Positions 1 through 8,585 of a stretch of 64,000 bases of DNA are shown here, in pieces. Below the pieces are notes generated by a model. That model was not told the origin of the DNA and did no database searches. It was given only the letters and a program-made list of their open reading frames with translations. Every line of letters begins with the position of its first letter. Within the stretch, counting starts at the first letter, position 1. The DNA comes from Ferrithrix thermotolerans DSM 19514 (lineage in GTDB: Bacteria > Actinomycetota > Acidimicrobiia > Acidimicrobiales > CAIXPF01): assembly GCA_945906305.1 (NCBI GenBank), contig CAMDQT010000015.1, forward strand, positions 1 to 64,000, written 5' to 3'. The position numbers and the translations under genes are program-made.

Positions 1-92
1 GTGCCAGTGGTCTCAGAGCTACCACTTCCACAGGCCGCAATGACCAAAGCCATTCCGCAAAGAACGGCCGTCAACCTTCTTGTCGTGCGCAC
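1..92 (-). CDS. Lipoprotein N-terminus, cut by the left window edge
   Basis: The reverse strand opens with GTG at 92-90, preceded by a CAGGGGG ribosome-binding site four bases upstream. It reads 30 codons to the window edge without a stop. The peptide starts with a basic stretch (RTTRR), then a hydrophobic core ending in the lipobox V-I-A-A-C, then a Gly/Ser/Thr-rich linker (GSGSSETTG). This is a typical type II signal peptide, so the product is probably membrane-anchored outside the cell. The rest lies beyond the window, so no function can be given. Confidence 0.62.
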   Translation of the reverse strand, partial: MRTTRRLTAVLCGMALVIAACGSGSSETTG

Positions 93-448
93 AATACCCC
101 CTGGTTTGGCGGCCAACCATCGGCAGACCGTAGCTTCGCTTCATATGACGAATGTCACTGTAGCGGACCCGGCGCCGCCGGGGCGTTCGACGGATTTCGA
201 GTGAGCACGCCGTACTCCGCCCGGCCGAGCGGGCCATGTTTCCCGTCACCGCTCTACGGACACCTACGACCCGGTACGTCCGCTGAGGTATTTGAGAGTC
301 TGCCCAGCCTCTCGGCTGGCGGTCAGCCCGGCGACTGAGGGGAACACTCGATGGGCACGGTTGAATCGCTGTGGGGGGGCGGAAACTATTCCCGCCACCA
401 TTGCCCTGACCTAACCCCCATCATGGTCGGCGGGCATGATGAAAGAGG

Positions 449-513
449 ATCTCGGCCGCGAGACTGGGCGACCATCCCCCTACGCCCGAGGTTGCGCTGG
501 TGGTCATTCGAGG
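449..513 (+). repeat. Left arm of a split repeat (copy A)
   Basis: The first 32 bases (449-480) match 2724-2755 with a single mismatch; similarity then fades over the next 30 bases. The continuation of the 2724 copy is found again at 837-872, so the first copy seems interrupted by about 320 bp. Confidence 0.65.
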
Positions 514-836
514 TGGGCTGGTGCGACCGCCGGCACTTCGGGCACCCGGCATGGGTCAAATCAGCGGAGGCGGGCAACCCTCCTTCGAGGTCATCGTAGA
601 ACGTGATCCTCACGTGCGGGCTGCGGAACGTGGCCACCACGTCGAACCCGGCCCCGATCAAATTGGCGAGGCCGTACCCGAACAGCGTCGCGAACGTGTT
701 CAGCGGATCTTCGCTTGATCTCGGTGCGTGGTTCTCTACTCCACGAGTTCAGCGTCAGCAGGTGGCCGCTGCTGCCCTCGATTGTGATGATGACACCGAG
801 CACCACCAGCTCGCTGGGCAGTTGTACAGCCCCACC

Positions 837-872
837 CCGAGGTCGCTCGGGCCGGTCGATAGCAGCGGTCCT
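837..872 (+). repeat. Right arm of the split repeat (copy A')
   Basis: CCCCGAGGTCG followed by CTCGGGCC and a GATCGACAGC-like tract matches 2761-2813, apart from a 12-base gap that is bounded by GGTCGC repeats in the longer copy. Confidence 0.55.
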
Positions 873-913
873 GCCGACCGGCGGGCCGATCGACAACCCC
901 GGCACCGAGTGGA

Positions 914-944
914 CCCGCCGCCGGTCGGGCTGACCGGCGGCGGG
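914..944 (-). terminator. Strong hairpin just past the protease gene
   Basis: A perfect 13-bp stem (914-926 with 932-944) around a 5-base loop lies 7 bp beyond the stop codon of the protease gene. No T-run follows, so it may act as a Rho-independent-like or mRNA-stabilising hairpin. Confidence 0.6.
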
Positions 945-951
945 AGGTGCG

Positions 952-1887
952 TCAGACCTTCCAGGCGACCAGGTTGTTGAACACCGCTTGGGTGATGCGC
1001 GTGGCGCTGTTCGACGACGAGCCGCCGAGGGTGTGGATGGCCATGACGCACTTACCGGTAGCGCCGGTCCCGGTACAACTGCTGTTGCGGTAGGTCCACA
1101 CCGGCGAACCGCTCTGACCGCTCTGGGTGTCGATCGTGTAGCCGATCCGGTAGGTCCCGTTCGAGGTGATCGAGCCGGTCATCTTCCACTGGGTCCCCGA
1201 CGTCTTGTCACTTGGGTAGCCCTGAATGGTCGCCGAGGTGCCCAACAGTGACGCCGACGTCCAGTACATCCCGTACCAGCCGACGGTATTGCCGGCGCTG
1301 CAGTTGAGCTTGATCGCCCCGTAGTCGTGGTTGTTGCTGTTGCTCGTCGTCCAGCCCGCCACCGAGTGCAAACTCTTCGCGGTGCAATAGCCGTAGGGGG
1401 AGACCGTCCCGTTGCGGCCGGGGTAGACCCTGTAGGACGACCTCGTGTACCACGACCCTCCGCTCCCGCCGCTGTGGACGCAGTGCCCGGCCGTGGCCAC
1501 GGTGCTGGCGCTGATGAACCATCCAGTACAGGACGAGCCGCCGCCAAACGTGATCCACGCCGTCATAGAACCCGGAGTGGTCGTGGTCGGGTCCACCCTC
1601 GTGCGCCCGTCGGAACCGATCACCTGTTCCTGTTGACCGCGGAACACCCCCTTGACCGGGCCCACCACTCCATCGTCACCGTTGGAGGTACCGGCCGCAC
1701 GCACGCCCGTGCCCGCGAAAGGGGCGCTGAAGGTCGCCGCCGCCTGCGGCGACCTGCCGACCGATCCGTCGCTGGACACCGCCGTGTCCGGTGCAACCGC
1801 CGCCTCGGTGCTCGCGCCGACGCCCGGCGCCCACGCCAGCAGGCCCAGCAACGTCGCCGTACCAATAATCTTCCGCCCGAATCTCAT
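952..1887 (-). CDS. Secreted trypsin/V8-like serine endopeptidase
   Basis: Predicted exported S1-family protease of 311 aa. Residues 1-25 form a signal peptide (MRFGRKIIG, then a hydrophobic core ending near GASTEA), followed by a low-complexity propeptide to about residue 105. The catalytic triad is visible: His135 in TAGHC, Asp188 in NNHDYGA, Ser259 in GQSGSPV. A later His (residue 285, MAIHTLGG) resembles the S1-pocket His of glutamyl endopeptidases, so cleavage after acidic residues is possible. Several cysteines suggest disulfides. The ATG at 1887 is chosen because AAGGAAGGTGG sits just upstream; a start 27 bases earlier would bury this site inside the gene. A hairpin follows at 914-944. 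Confidence 0.88.
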   Translation of the reverse strand: MRFGRKIIGTATLLGLLAWAPGVGASTEAAVAPDTAVSSDGSVGRSPQAAATFSAPFAGTGVRAAGTSNGDDGVVGPVKGVFRGQQEQVIGSDGRTRVDPTTTTPGSMTAWITFGGGSSCTGWFISASTVATAGHCVHSGGSGGSWYTRSSYRVYPGRNGTVSPYGYCTAKSLHSVAGWTTSNSNNHDYGAIKLNCSAGNTVGWYGMYWTSASLLGTSATIQGYPSDKTSGTQWKMTGSITSNGTYRIGYTIDTQSGQSGSPVWTYRNSSCTGTGATGKCVMAIHTLGGSSSNSATRITQAVFNNLVAWKV

Positions 1888-2157
1888 GGATCCCACCTTC
1901 CTTTTTTGATTCAACCCAACACGGAATGCACCTCACTTGGGTGACTCCGCAGTCAGTCTTAGCATCCCAGCCGCAGGTCCTGCTCCGGATCGTCTACCGG
2001 ACACAGCCGCCGTATCCGAGCACCCGAACGGCCCGTGCAGCAGGACCGAAGGTCCCGATCCCGTCGCTCGGTACGCGCTCGCGGCTCCCCGGAGCGGAAT
2101 CGGGGGTATCGTGCCGGGACAAGGCCTGTCCACCGCTACCGGGAGAGGGACCAATCG

Positions 2158-2577
2158 ATGAGCCGTTCAGGACGAACCCGTCGCCTCTTCGCCGCCGGCG
2201 CCCTCGCTGCGCTGACCCTGCCAGCGCTGGGCGGCTGTGGATCGGACGGCGCCGCCGGCGGCGACGCCATGATGAGCGATTCCGACGCGCCCTCGGGCGG
2301 TGCCACCAAGACGGGCGCGGGGTCCAAGGCACTTGCGCCGGACTCGACCAAGCCGGTCACGGTGAAGGGGTTCCTCGTCGCCAAGGACGGAACCGTCCGG
2401 CTGTGCGAAGGGCTGGCCGAATCGATGCCGCCCGGCTGTTCGGGGGCGTCGCTCGAGGTCCGCGGCGCCGATCTCGGGGCGTACCAGCTGCAGCATTCGG
2501 GCAGCAGCTCGTGGAGCACCGCCCCAGTCAGCATGACCGGCACCGTCGCCGCCGGAGTACTCACGCCCAAGTCCTGA
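2158..2577 (+). CDS. Small lipoprotein, unknown role
   Basis: Protein of 139 aa. The start ATG at 2158 follows GGGAGAGGGA. The signal peptide has an Arg-rich n-region, an Ala/Leu core and the lipobox L24-G-G-C27, so the mature protein would be lipid-anchored on the outer face of the membrane. After a Gly/Asp/Ser linker comes a compact globular part with two cysteines (LCEGL and PPGCSGAS), followed by a region ending TGTVAAGVLTPKS. I do not recognise a named family, though short actinobacterial lipoproteins of this shape are common. It is divergent from the protease, with 270 bp between them holding both promoters. An imperfect hairpin follows at 2606-2624. Confidence 0.8.
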   Translation: MSRSGRTRRLFAAGALAALTLPALGGCGSDGAAGGDAMMSDSDAPSGGATKTGAGSKALAPDSTKPVTVKGFLVAKDGTVRLCEGLAESMPPGCSGASLEVRGADLGAYQLQHSGSSSWSTAPVSMTGTVAAGVLTPKS

Positions 2578-3015
2578 CCGGTCGGACCGCTCGGACCGCT
2601 CGGGCTCAGCGGACTCGCCGCTGAACCGCTGGCAAGCACTAGCCCTCGTGCGCTGGCCCGTCACCTCAACGCGTTTTCGTACCCGCGAGAAAGGGGAAGG
2701 GTAGGGAAGGGGGGTGCAAGGCCATCTCGGCCGTGAGACTGGGCGACCATCCCCCGTATCCCCCGAGGTCGCCCAGATGGTCGCTCGGGCCGATCGACAG
2801 CGGCGGTTCACTTCCGGCGGCGGCGGAAGAACCCTCGGGTCTGCATCCTCGGACCCGTTGTCGCATCCCCGTCCTACCGGACGAACAGCACCCACATCTT
2901 CAGCATGTGGGTCGTTCTGCGACCTAGCGATTCGCACGCGCTGTGCGCGCGTAGAGCTGATCCCTAGAACGATTAAATGCCCATTTCAGTCAATTCCACC
3001 CCAGCGAGAACGACC
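2578..3015. other. Intergenic stretch with repeat copy B
   Basis: No gene seen. It holds a short hairpin at 2606-2624 (TCAGCGG/CCGCTGA), a purine-rich tract at 2690-2716, and the repeat copy at 2724-2813. Reading frames here lack start sites and family resemblance. Confidence 0.5.
2724..2813 (+). repeat. Uninterrupted copy B of the split repeat, with alternative hairpins
   Basis: Matches both 449-513 and 837-872 in the same orientation, but without the intervening 320 bp. It can fold two ways: 2741-2748 with 2767-2774 (GGGCGACC/GGTCGCCC), or 2744-2750 with 2777-2783 (CGACCAT/ATGGTCG). The two stems exclude each other. Confidence 0.6.
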
Positions 3016-3052
3016 AAGGCCCCCGACCATTGTTACTGGTCAGAGGCCTTTT
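3016..3052. terminator. Bipartite hairpin next to tRNA-Pro
   Basis: AAGGCC (3016-3021) pairs with GGCCTT (3045-3050), and GACCA (3025-3029) pairs with TGGTC (3037-3041), with a small internal loop. It lies directly past the 3' end of tRNA-Pro; the T-run is on the plus-strand side, so it may work in both directions. Confidence 0.65.
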
Positions 3053-3059
3053 CTGTCGG

Positions 3060-3133
3060 TCGGGGAGGGGAGATTCGAACTCCCGACCCCCTGCTCCCAA
3101 AGCAGGTGCGCTACCTAGCTGCGCTACTCCCCG
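3060..3133 (-). tRNA. tRNA-Pro (anticodon TGG)
   Basis: The reverse strand folds as a full cloverleaf. The acceptor CGGGGAG pairs with CTCCCCG, the anticodon stem CCTGC/GCAGG carries the loop TTTGGGA (anticodon TGG), and the T-arm reads GGGAG-TTCGAAT-CTCCC. The discriminator is A, and the next bases are CCG, so CCA is not encoded. It diverges from tig. Confidence 0.95.
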
Positions 3134-3257
3134 TCATGGACCCCACGCTAGCGCCCCGTATCGCCGTTGCCAGCAGGCCGGGCGCGGCTCTCCGGCTTAC
3201 TCGGGTGCAACGAACGCCCAGGGCGTGGCCTGTCCCGCTTCCCCCGGGTCAGATCGC

Positions 3258-3263
3258 TACACT
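3258..3263 (+). promoter_or_regulatory. -10 element TACACT of tig (leaderless type)
   Basis: Ends 9 nt before the GTG at 3273. No Shine-Dalgarno sequence lies between, so the transcript probably starts at or next to the start codon. Confidence 0.5.
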
Positions 3264-3272
3264 GCCTCCCCT

Positions 3273-4649
3273 GTGAAGAGCACGGTGGAGACCCTCGAGG
3301 GAAACAAGGTCAAGTTGTTCATCGAGGTGGAGGCCTCCGAGATCGACCAGCAGGTCGATGAGGCCTTCCGTCGAATGGCCAAGCAGGTCAAGCTGCCGGG
3401 TTTTCGGCCCGGGAAGGCACCACGCAAGGTGCTTGAAGCCCGGCTCGGTCTCGCTCCGGCGCGACAGGATGCCCTGCGGGAATCCTTGCCCGAGTTCTAT
3501 GCCGAGGCGGTGAAGAACCACGAGGTGGATGCCATTGCCGCACCGCAGTTGGAGATCATCTCCGGCGCGGAGCAAGGCGGTGTCTCCTTTGAAGCCGTCG
3601 TGGAAACCCGCCCCCTGCTCACGTTGCAGGGCTACCGCGGCCTCCGGGTGGTCATCCCCTCGCCGGCCGTGGACGAGGCCGAACTTGAGACCAGGGTCGA
3701 ACGGTTGCGGACTCAGCACGCAGAGTACGAAGTGGCCGATCGCCCCGCTGAGGATGGAGACCAAGTACTCATCGACATCGCCGGCTCCCAGGACGGCGAG
3801 GCCGTCGAGGGTTTGACGGCGAGCGACTACGCCTACGAGGTCGGCAGCGGTGGCGTTGTCCCCGAGATCGACGAGAACCTCCGTGGTGCCAGTGCCGGTG
3901 CATCAGTCACCTTCGCCGCGCCGCACCCCGAGGAAGGCGAAGGCGCCCTGAGCTTCACCATCGAGGTGCGCGAGGTACGCGGTCGCGTTCTCCCCGAACT
4001 CACCGACGAGTGGGTGGCCGAGACGTCGGAGTACGCCACCGTTGAGGCGATGCGGGCGGCATATCGGCAGCAGCAGACCCGCCAGAAGTTAGTTGCGGCC
4101 AACATGGCGTTGCAGCAGAAGACCGCAGAAGCCCTCGTGGCGCTGATAACCGAGGACATCCCCCAAGCCCTGGTGCAAAACGAGCTGTCAGCTCGGATCA
4201 ACAACCTCGACAGTCGGATGCGTTCCCAGGGAATGGACCTCAGTCGTTACCTGCAGCTCACCGGGCAATCCACCGAGGATCTGGTGGCCGAGCAGCGCAG
4301 CGCGTCCGAGGAAGCCGTCAAGGTCGATTTGGCCCTTCGAGCTGTGGCCGAGGCCGAATCCCACGAGGTCAACGGCGAGGACCTTGAGCAGCACTTCGCC
4401 GAGCTGTCACGCCGGTTCGGCGTGGATGCCGACGAGATCCGGGCGAACTTCGAGCGTGGCGGGCAGATGCTGGCTGTACGCTCAGAGGTTAGGAAAGGCA
4501 AAGCGCTCGAATGGCTGCTCAAGCAGGTTGAGATCGTGGACGAAGATGGAAACGTCATCGATCGTGCCTCACTTGAACTGTCGGCCGACGCGGGCACTGA
4601 TGCCGCTGAGAACGACAACCCGGCCGAGCCGGGGGAGGACGCAGAGTGA
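3273..4649 (+). CDS. tig: Trigger factor, ribosome-associated chaperone and prolyl isomerase
   Basis: Protein of 458 aa. It binds the ribosome exit tunnel, shields nascent chains and isomerises Xaa-Pro bonds. The N-terminal ribosome-binding domain carries the signature [11 protein letters not shown] near residues 46-56 (family: GFRxGKxP, which contacts L23). A central FKBP-type domain follows (about 155-240: [16 protein letters not shown]), then a long helical C-terminal arm with an acidic tail ([13 protein letters not shown]). GTG 3273 is chosen because the family N-terminus ([15 protein letters not shown]) begins there; the frame upstream runs into the tRNA. The stop overlaps the clpP start (GTGA), so the genes are translationally coupled. 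Confidence 0.96.
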   Translation: MKSTVETLEGNKVKLFIEVEASEIDQQVDEAFRRMAKQVKLPGFRPGKAPRKVLEARLGLAPARQDALRESLPEFYAEAVKNHEVDAIAAPQLEIISGAEQGGVSFEAVVETRPLLTLQGYRGLRVVIPSPAVDEAELETRVERLRTQHAEYEVADRPAEDGDQVLIDIAGSQDGEAVEGLTASDYAYEVGSGGVVPEIDENLRGASAGASVTFAAPHPEEGEGALSFTIEVREVRGRVLPELTDEWVAETSEYATVEAMRAAYRQQQTRQKLVAANMALQQKTAEALVALITEDIPQALVQNELSARINNLDSRMRSQGMDLSRYLQLTGQSTEDLVAEQRSASEEAVKVDLALRAVAEAESHEVNGEDLEQHFAELSRRFGVDADEIRANFERGGQMLAVRSEVRKGKALEWLLKQVEIVDEDGNVIDRASLELSADAGTDAAENDNPAEPGEDAE

Positions 4650-5329
4650 CCAAGCACCCGGGAGCCCGTCTCGCAGAGGTCGCAATTCGTAGCGAACGCG
4701 ACGTGCGGATGATGAACTACCTGGTCCCGACCGTCGTCGAACAGACCAACCGGGGTGAGCGAGCGTTCGACCTCTACTCGCGCTTGCTCAAGGAGTCCAT
4801 CATCTTCCTCGGTACGCCGATCGACGACACGATTGGCAACCTGGTGTGCGCTCAGCTGCTTCACCTCGAGTCGGAGAGCCCCGACAAGGACATCAACATC
4901 TACATCAACAGTCCTGGCGGTGACATCAATGCGATGTTCGCTATCTACGACACGATGATGTACATCCGTCCCGAGGTGTCCACCATCTGCTTCGGACAGG
5001 CCGCGTCCGCGGCCGCCGTGCTCCTCGCGGCGGGAACCAAGGGCAAGCGCATGGCGCTGCCGCACTCCCGGGTCATCATTCACCAGCCCCACGGTCAGTC
5101 CGGTTACGCCCAGGCAACGGACATCGAGATCGTGGCCACGGAGATCATGCGCCTCAAAGGTCAGCTTGAGAGCATCCTTTCCCACCACACCGGCCAAGCG
5201 GTTGAACGAATCACCAAGGACACCGATCGCGACTTCGTCATGACCGCTGAGATGGCCAAAGAGTATGGAATCGTCGATGAGATCCTCTCGTCGCGAGATC
5301 TGGTGGACCGGACCGGTCCGATCCGCTGA
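4646..5329 (+). CDS. clpP: ATP-dependent Clp protease proteolytic subunit
   Basis: Serine peptidase of 227 aa that forms the tetradecameric barrel degrading proteins unfolded by ClpX or ClpC. The catalytic Ser121 is in GQAASAAAV, His146 in IIHQPHG, and Asp196 in TDRDFVM. The GTG start overlaps the stop of tig by GTGA. The N-terminus is some 20 residues longer than the E. coli mature form, consistent with a processed propeptide. Only one clpP copy is seen here, although many actinobacteria carry two adjacent ones, so a second may lie elsewhere. clpX follows 54 bp downstream. Confidence 0.97.
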   Translation: MTKHPGARLAEVAIRSERDVRMMNYLVPTVVEQTNRGERAFDLYSRLLKESIIFLGTPIDDTIGNLVCAQLLHLESESPDKDINIYINSPGGDINAMFAIYDTMMYIRPEVSTICFGQAASAAAVLLAAGTKGKRMALPHSRVIIHQPHGQSGYAQATDIEIVATEIMRLKGQLESILSHHTGQAVERITKDTDRDFVMTAEMAKEYGIVDEILSSRDLVDRTGPIR

Positions 5330-5383
5330 GGCGGAGAACGGAAGTGGCCTTCGGGCCGAGTGAAGCACGAGGGGACGTCCGGA

Positions 5384-6661
5384 GTGGCCAAGTTCGGTGA
5401 GGGCACGGAGCTACTCAAGTGCTCGTTCTGCGGAAAGTCGCAGAAGCAGGTCAAGAAGCTCATCGCGGGCCCTGGGGTCTACATCTGCGATGAGTGCATT
5501 GATCTGTGCAACGAGATCATCGAGGAGGAGCTGTCGGCCCAGTCCGAGGTTCGTTTCGATGAACTGCCCAAACCCCGTGAGATCTTCACCTTTCTCAACG
5601 ACTACATCATCGGTCAGGACCACGCCAAGAAGATCCTCGCGGTCGCGGTCTACAACCACTACAAGCGGGTTCAGTTCGGCGCCACCAACTCCGAGGACGT
5701 CGAGTTACAGAAGTCCAACATTCTGCTCATCGGCCCCACCGGCTGTGGCAAGACGCTCCTGGCCCAGACTCTGGCCCGAATGCTCAACGTGCCGTTCGCC
5801 ATTGCTGATGCCACCGCGCTGACCGAAGCCGGCTACGTCGGTGAGGACGTCGAGAACATCCTGCTGAAGCTGATCCAAGCGGCGGACTACGACGTGAAGA
5901 AGGCCGAGACCGGGATCATCTATATCGATGAGATCGACAAGATCGCTCGGAAGTCGGAGAACCCCTCGATCACCCGCGATGTTTCGGGCGAGGGTGTGCA
6001 GCAGGCGCTGTTGAAGATCCTCGAAGGGACCACGGCTTCGGTGCCGCCCCAGGGCGGCCGCAAGCATCCCCACCAGGAGTTCATCCAGATAGACACCACG
6101 AACGTGCTGTTCATCTGCGGCGGTGCATTCGCCGGGCTGGACCAGATCATCGCCAACCGTCAGGGCCGCAACTCCGTCGGCTTCGGAGCGCAGATCCGCA
6201 ACGGGGATGAGCGCCGCCTCGACGACCTTATGTCCAAGGTGCTGCCCGAGGACCTTCTGAAGTTCGGGCTGATTCCCGAGTTCGTCGGTCGGCTGCCGGT
6301 CATCGGCGCCGTGACGTCACTGGACAACGAGGCTCTGATCCGCATCTTGGTGGAGCCGAAGAACGCGCTGGTCAAGCAGTACCAGAAGTTCTTCGAACTC
6401 GAGGACGTGGAGTTGGCTTTCACCGACTCGGCTTTGAATGCGCTCGCCGAGCAGGCGTTGTTGCGCGGAACCGGAGCCCGAGGGCTGCGCGCCATTCTCG
6501 AAGAGGTACTCCTCGGGGTGATGTACGACCTGCCCTCGGAGAAGGACGCGGTTCGCGTCGAGATTGATGAGCACCACGTCCGGGAGAAGGTGTACCCGAC
6601 GGTGCTGCGCCGGCCGCAGAATGTCCGCTCCCAGCCACGCCCTCGTCGCGCCGCGTCCTGA
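5384..6661 (+). CDS. clpX: ClpX unfoldase, ATPase partner of ClpP
   Basis: AAA+ unfoldase of 425 aa that recognises, unfolds and feeds substrates to ClpP. It has an N-terminal zinc-binding domain (C13-x2-C16 and C35-x2-C38), Walker A GPTGCGKT at 117-124, Walker B IIYIDEID at 178-185, and an intact C-terminal small domain. GTG 5384 is preferred over the GTG at 5360 because GAGGGGA lies 8 bases upstream and the family begins at [18 protein letters not shown]. It is third in the tig-clpP-clpX-folC cluster. No oddity seen. Confidence 0.96.
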   Translation: MAKFGEGTELLKCSFCGKSQKQVKKLIAGPGVYICDECIDLCNEIIEEELSAQSEVRFDELPKPREIFTFLNDYIIGQDHAKKILAVAVYNHYKRVQFGATNSEDVELQKSNILLIGPTGCGKTLLAQTLARMLNVPFAIADATALTEAGYVGEDVENILLKLIQAADYDVKKAETGIIYIDEIDKIARKSENPSITRDVSGEGVQQALLKILEGTTASVPPQGGRKHPHQEFIQIDTTNVLFICGGAFAGLDQIIANRQGRNSVGFGAQIRNGDERRLDDLMSKVLPEDLLKFGLIPEFVGRLPVIGAVTSLDNEALIRILVEPKNALVKQYQKFFELEDVELAFTDSALNALAEQALLRGTGARGLRAILEEVLLGVMYDLPSEKDAVRVEIDEHHVREKVYPTVLRRPQNVRSQPRPRRAAS

Positions 6662-6709
6662 GCGCGTCGATTGCCCATCGTCCCATCGCTTCCTGGTGCG
6701 AGGCCCACG

Positions 6710-7993
6710 ATGAATTTTGACGAGGCCTTGGCCTATCTCGATGCCCACATCAACCTCGAGGCCCGTAGCGGGGTCTACGAGGGCTTGTCACTCGACGCGA
6801 TGGCCGACATCGCCCGGGTGTGGGGAGATCCCCAGGAGGCCTATCCGGTGATCCATATCACCGGCACGAACGGCAAAGGCTCTACCGCGCGCATGGCGAC
6901 GCGGTTGCTCATGGCTCATGGGCTCAAGGTCGGCACTTACACCAGCCCGCACCTTGAGCGTTACAACGAGCGGATTCGCATCGACGACGCCGAGGTCGAT
7001 GACCAGCGCTTTGCCGACATCATCGAGCAGCTGAGCAGGTTTGAGCCGATGTTGGGGCAACGGCCCAGCCATTTCGAGTGCCTCACCGCCTGCGCGTTGG
7101 CGTTGTTCGCCGAGGAGGCGGTTGATGTCGCCGTCATCGAGGTCGGCGTGATGGGGCGTTACGATGCCACCAACATCGTGACCGCAGACGTCGCAGTCAT
7201 CACGAACATCGGCCGAGACCACACCACGGCCCAGGGCGACTGGCGGCGGGAGATTGCCGAAGAGAAGGCCGGAATCATCAAGTCGACCTCCACGCTGGTA
7301 CTGGGAGAGAAAGATCCGGCACTGCGTGAAGTCTTCCTCGGCGAAGGTCCCGCCGCGGCGCTGGTGGCCGGTGAGGATTTCGAACTTGAGGCCAACCGGC
7401 TCGCCGTGGGGGGTCGCCTCATTGACCTGCGCACGCCCTACCAACGTCTGACCGAGCTGTTCGTGCCGTTGCACGGCGCGCACCAGGGAGTCAACGCCTC
7501 GCTGGCGCTCATGGCAACCTCGGCGTTCTTCGGTCGAGCGCTCGACCCTGAGGTCGCCGCCGAGGGATTGGCTTCAACCGAGGTGGCGGGCCGGTTTGAG
7601 GTGCTGCGCCGCAACCCGCTGGTGATCATCGACGGTGCGCACAACCCTGATGGTGCGGAGGCTGCGGCGGCAGTTCTCGAAGAGGGCTTTGCGGTGCAGG
7701 GCCGTCGTGTCCTGGTGTGCGGGATGCTCGAAGGACGCGATCCCCAGCTGATGCTGACGGCGTTGCGGGCAGATCGGTTTGACACGGTCATCACCTGTAC
7801 CCCGACCTCGCCCCGCGCGCTACCCGCCGATGAGCTGGCCCTTGCCGCCGCGTCGCTGGGCATCGCCTGTCGGGTGGCATCCACCATTGAACAGGCCATC
7901 GGATGGGCCCTCGATGCGGCCACGCCCTCGGACCTGATCTTCGTGACCGGCTCGCTGTACCTGGTCGGGGCGGCTCGCTCGTTGCTCCGATAG
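6710..7993 (+). CDS. folC: Folylpolyglutamate/dihydrofolate synthase
   Basis: Mur-ligase-fold enzyme of 427 aa that adds glutamate to dihydropteroate or to folates, using ATP. The P-loop GTNGKGS is at 52-58, next to the expected YTSPHLERYNERI element. A second Mur-type domain carries the linker HNPDGAEAAAAVL. The ATG at 6710 is used with the weak ribosome site GCGAGG; a TTG at 6671 would add 13 unconserved residues. The gene lies 48 bp after clpX, probably in the same operon. In many actinobacteria folC sits between valS and ndk; here the clp genes replace valS as neighbour. Confidence 0.93.
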   Translation: MNFDEALAYLDAHINLEARSGVYEGLSLDAMADIARVWGDPQEAYPVIHITGTNGKGSTARMATRLLMAHGLKVGTYTSPHLERYNERIRIDDAEVDDQRFADIIEQLSRFEPMLGQRPSHFECLTACALALFAEEAVDVAVIEVGVMGRYDATNIVTADVAVITNIGRDHTTAQGDWRREIAEEKAGIIKSTSTLVLGEKDPALREVFLGEGPAAALVAGEDFELEANRLAVGGRLIDLRTPYQRLTELFVPLHGAHQGVNASLALMATSAFFGRALDPEVAAEGLASTEVAGRFEVLRRNPLVIIDGAHNPDGAEAAAAVLEEGFAVQGRRVLVCGMLEGRDPQLMLTALRADRFDTVITCTPTSPRALPADELALAAASLGIACRVASTIEQAIGWALDAATPSDLIFVTGSLYLVGAARSLLR

Positions 7994-8072
7994 GGCTTGG
8001 AGCGCCAGCGCCGCGCACGGCTGGCGTCGTGGTTGGCGGCGAACACGGTGAGTGAAATTGATGTCGAGCCGC

Positions 8073-8078
8073 TAGCGT
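8073..8078 (+). promoter_or_regulatory. -10 element TAGCGT of ndk (leaderless type)
   Basis: Ends 9 nt before the GTG at 8088, with no ribosome site between. Confidence 0.5.
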
Positions 8079-8087
8079 TGGGCCATC

Positions 8088-8507
8088 GTGGACCGAACCC
8101 TCGTCATCTGCAAGCCTGACGCCGTCGCTCGTGGCCTCGTCGGTGAGATCATCAGCCGCTTTGAACGTCGTGGGTTGCGTATCGCGGCCATGGAATTGCG
8201 GCTCCTCGATACCGAGACGCTCGGCCGCCACTACGCCGAACACGTCGGCAAGGCCTTCTACGGTGACCTGGTGGCCTTCATGTCGAGCGGGCCTGTCGTG
8301 ACTTTGGCCGTGCAAGGCCCCCAGGACACCTTCGAGGTCGTGCGCACCATGATCGGCGCGACCAATTGCCGCCAGGCCAACCCAGGAACCATCCGCGGTG
8401 ACCTCGGCATCGATTTCACCCAAAATCTCGTGCACGGCTCCGATTCGATGGAGTCAGCGGTTCGTGAACTGGCCATTTTCTTCCCTGGTCTTGGTCAAGG
8501 AAGCTGA
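8088..8507 (+). CDS. ndk: Nucleoside diphosphate kinase
   Basis: Protein of 139 aa, normal family length. It moves the gamma-phosphate of ATP to other NDPs through a phosphohistidine. The active site motif NLVHGSDS carries the catalytic His116, and the N-terminal DRTLVICKPDAV strand with its conserved Lys is present. The GTG start is used because the family begins MxRTLVxxKPD and an in-frame upstream extension does not exist. A TAGCGT hexamer sits 9 bases upstream. folC before it and mreB after it are 94 and 78 bp away, so ndk likely has its own promoter. Confidence 0.96.
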   Translation: MDRTLVICKPDAVARGLVGEIISRFERRGLRIAAMELRLLDTETLGRHYAEHVGKAFYGDLVAFMSSGPVVTLAVQGPQDTFEVVRTMIGATNCRQANPGTIRGDLGIDFTQNLVHGSDSMESAVRELAIFFPGLGQGS

Positions 8508-8585
8508 TCTGCCCATGCGCTTGTGCCTGTGCAAGTTGCCCCCTAACCTTCTCCTCAATCAAGCTCGCCAGAACGGGCGGTTGCC

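Larger units (their letters stand above)
93..913. other. Gene-poor stretch with one repeat block and a possible decayed reading frame
   Basis: No convincing intact gene. On the minus strand about 386-745 is open and reads like a real protein in part (NLIGAGFDVVATF and ITFYDDLEGGLPASADL). A second open frame upstream (about 746-840, VVLGVIITIEGSSGHLLTL) would join it only through a frameshift near 745. This could be a decayed gene or chance in GC-rich DNA. The two repeat arms at 449-513 and 837-872 flank it. The divergent promoter of the edge lipoprotein must also lie here. Confidence 0.35.

Noticed and set aside
1-204. 67-codon plus-strand frame at the left edge
   Set aside because: The opposite strand carries a ribosome site and a clean lipoprotein signal peptide, a better explanation for the same bases.
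4247-5368. 373-codon minus-strand frame opposite tig and clpP
   Set aside because: Shadow of two well-supported genes; no motif, start site or domain.
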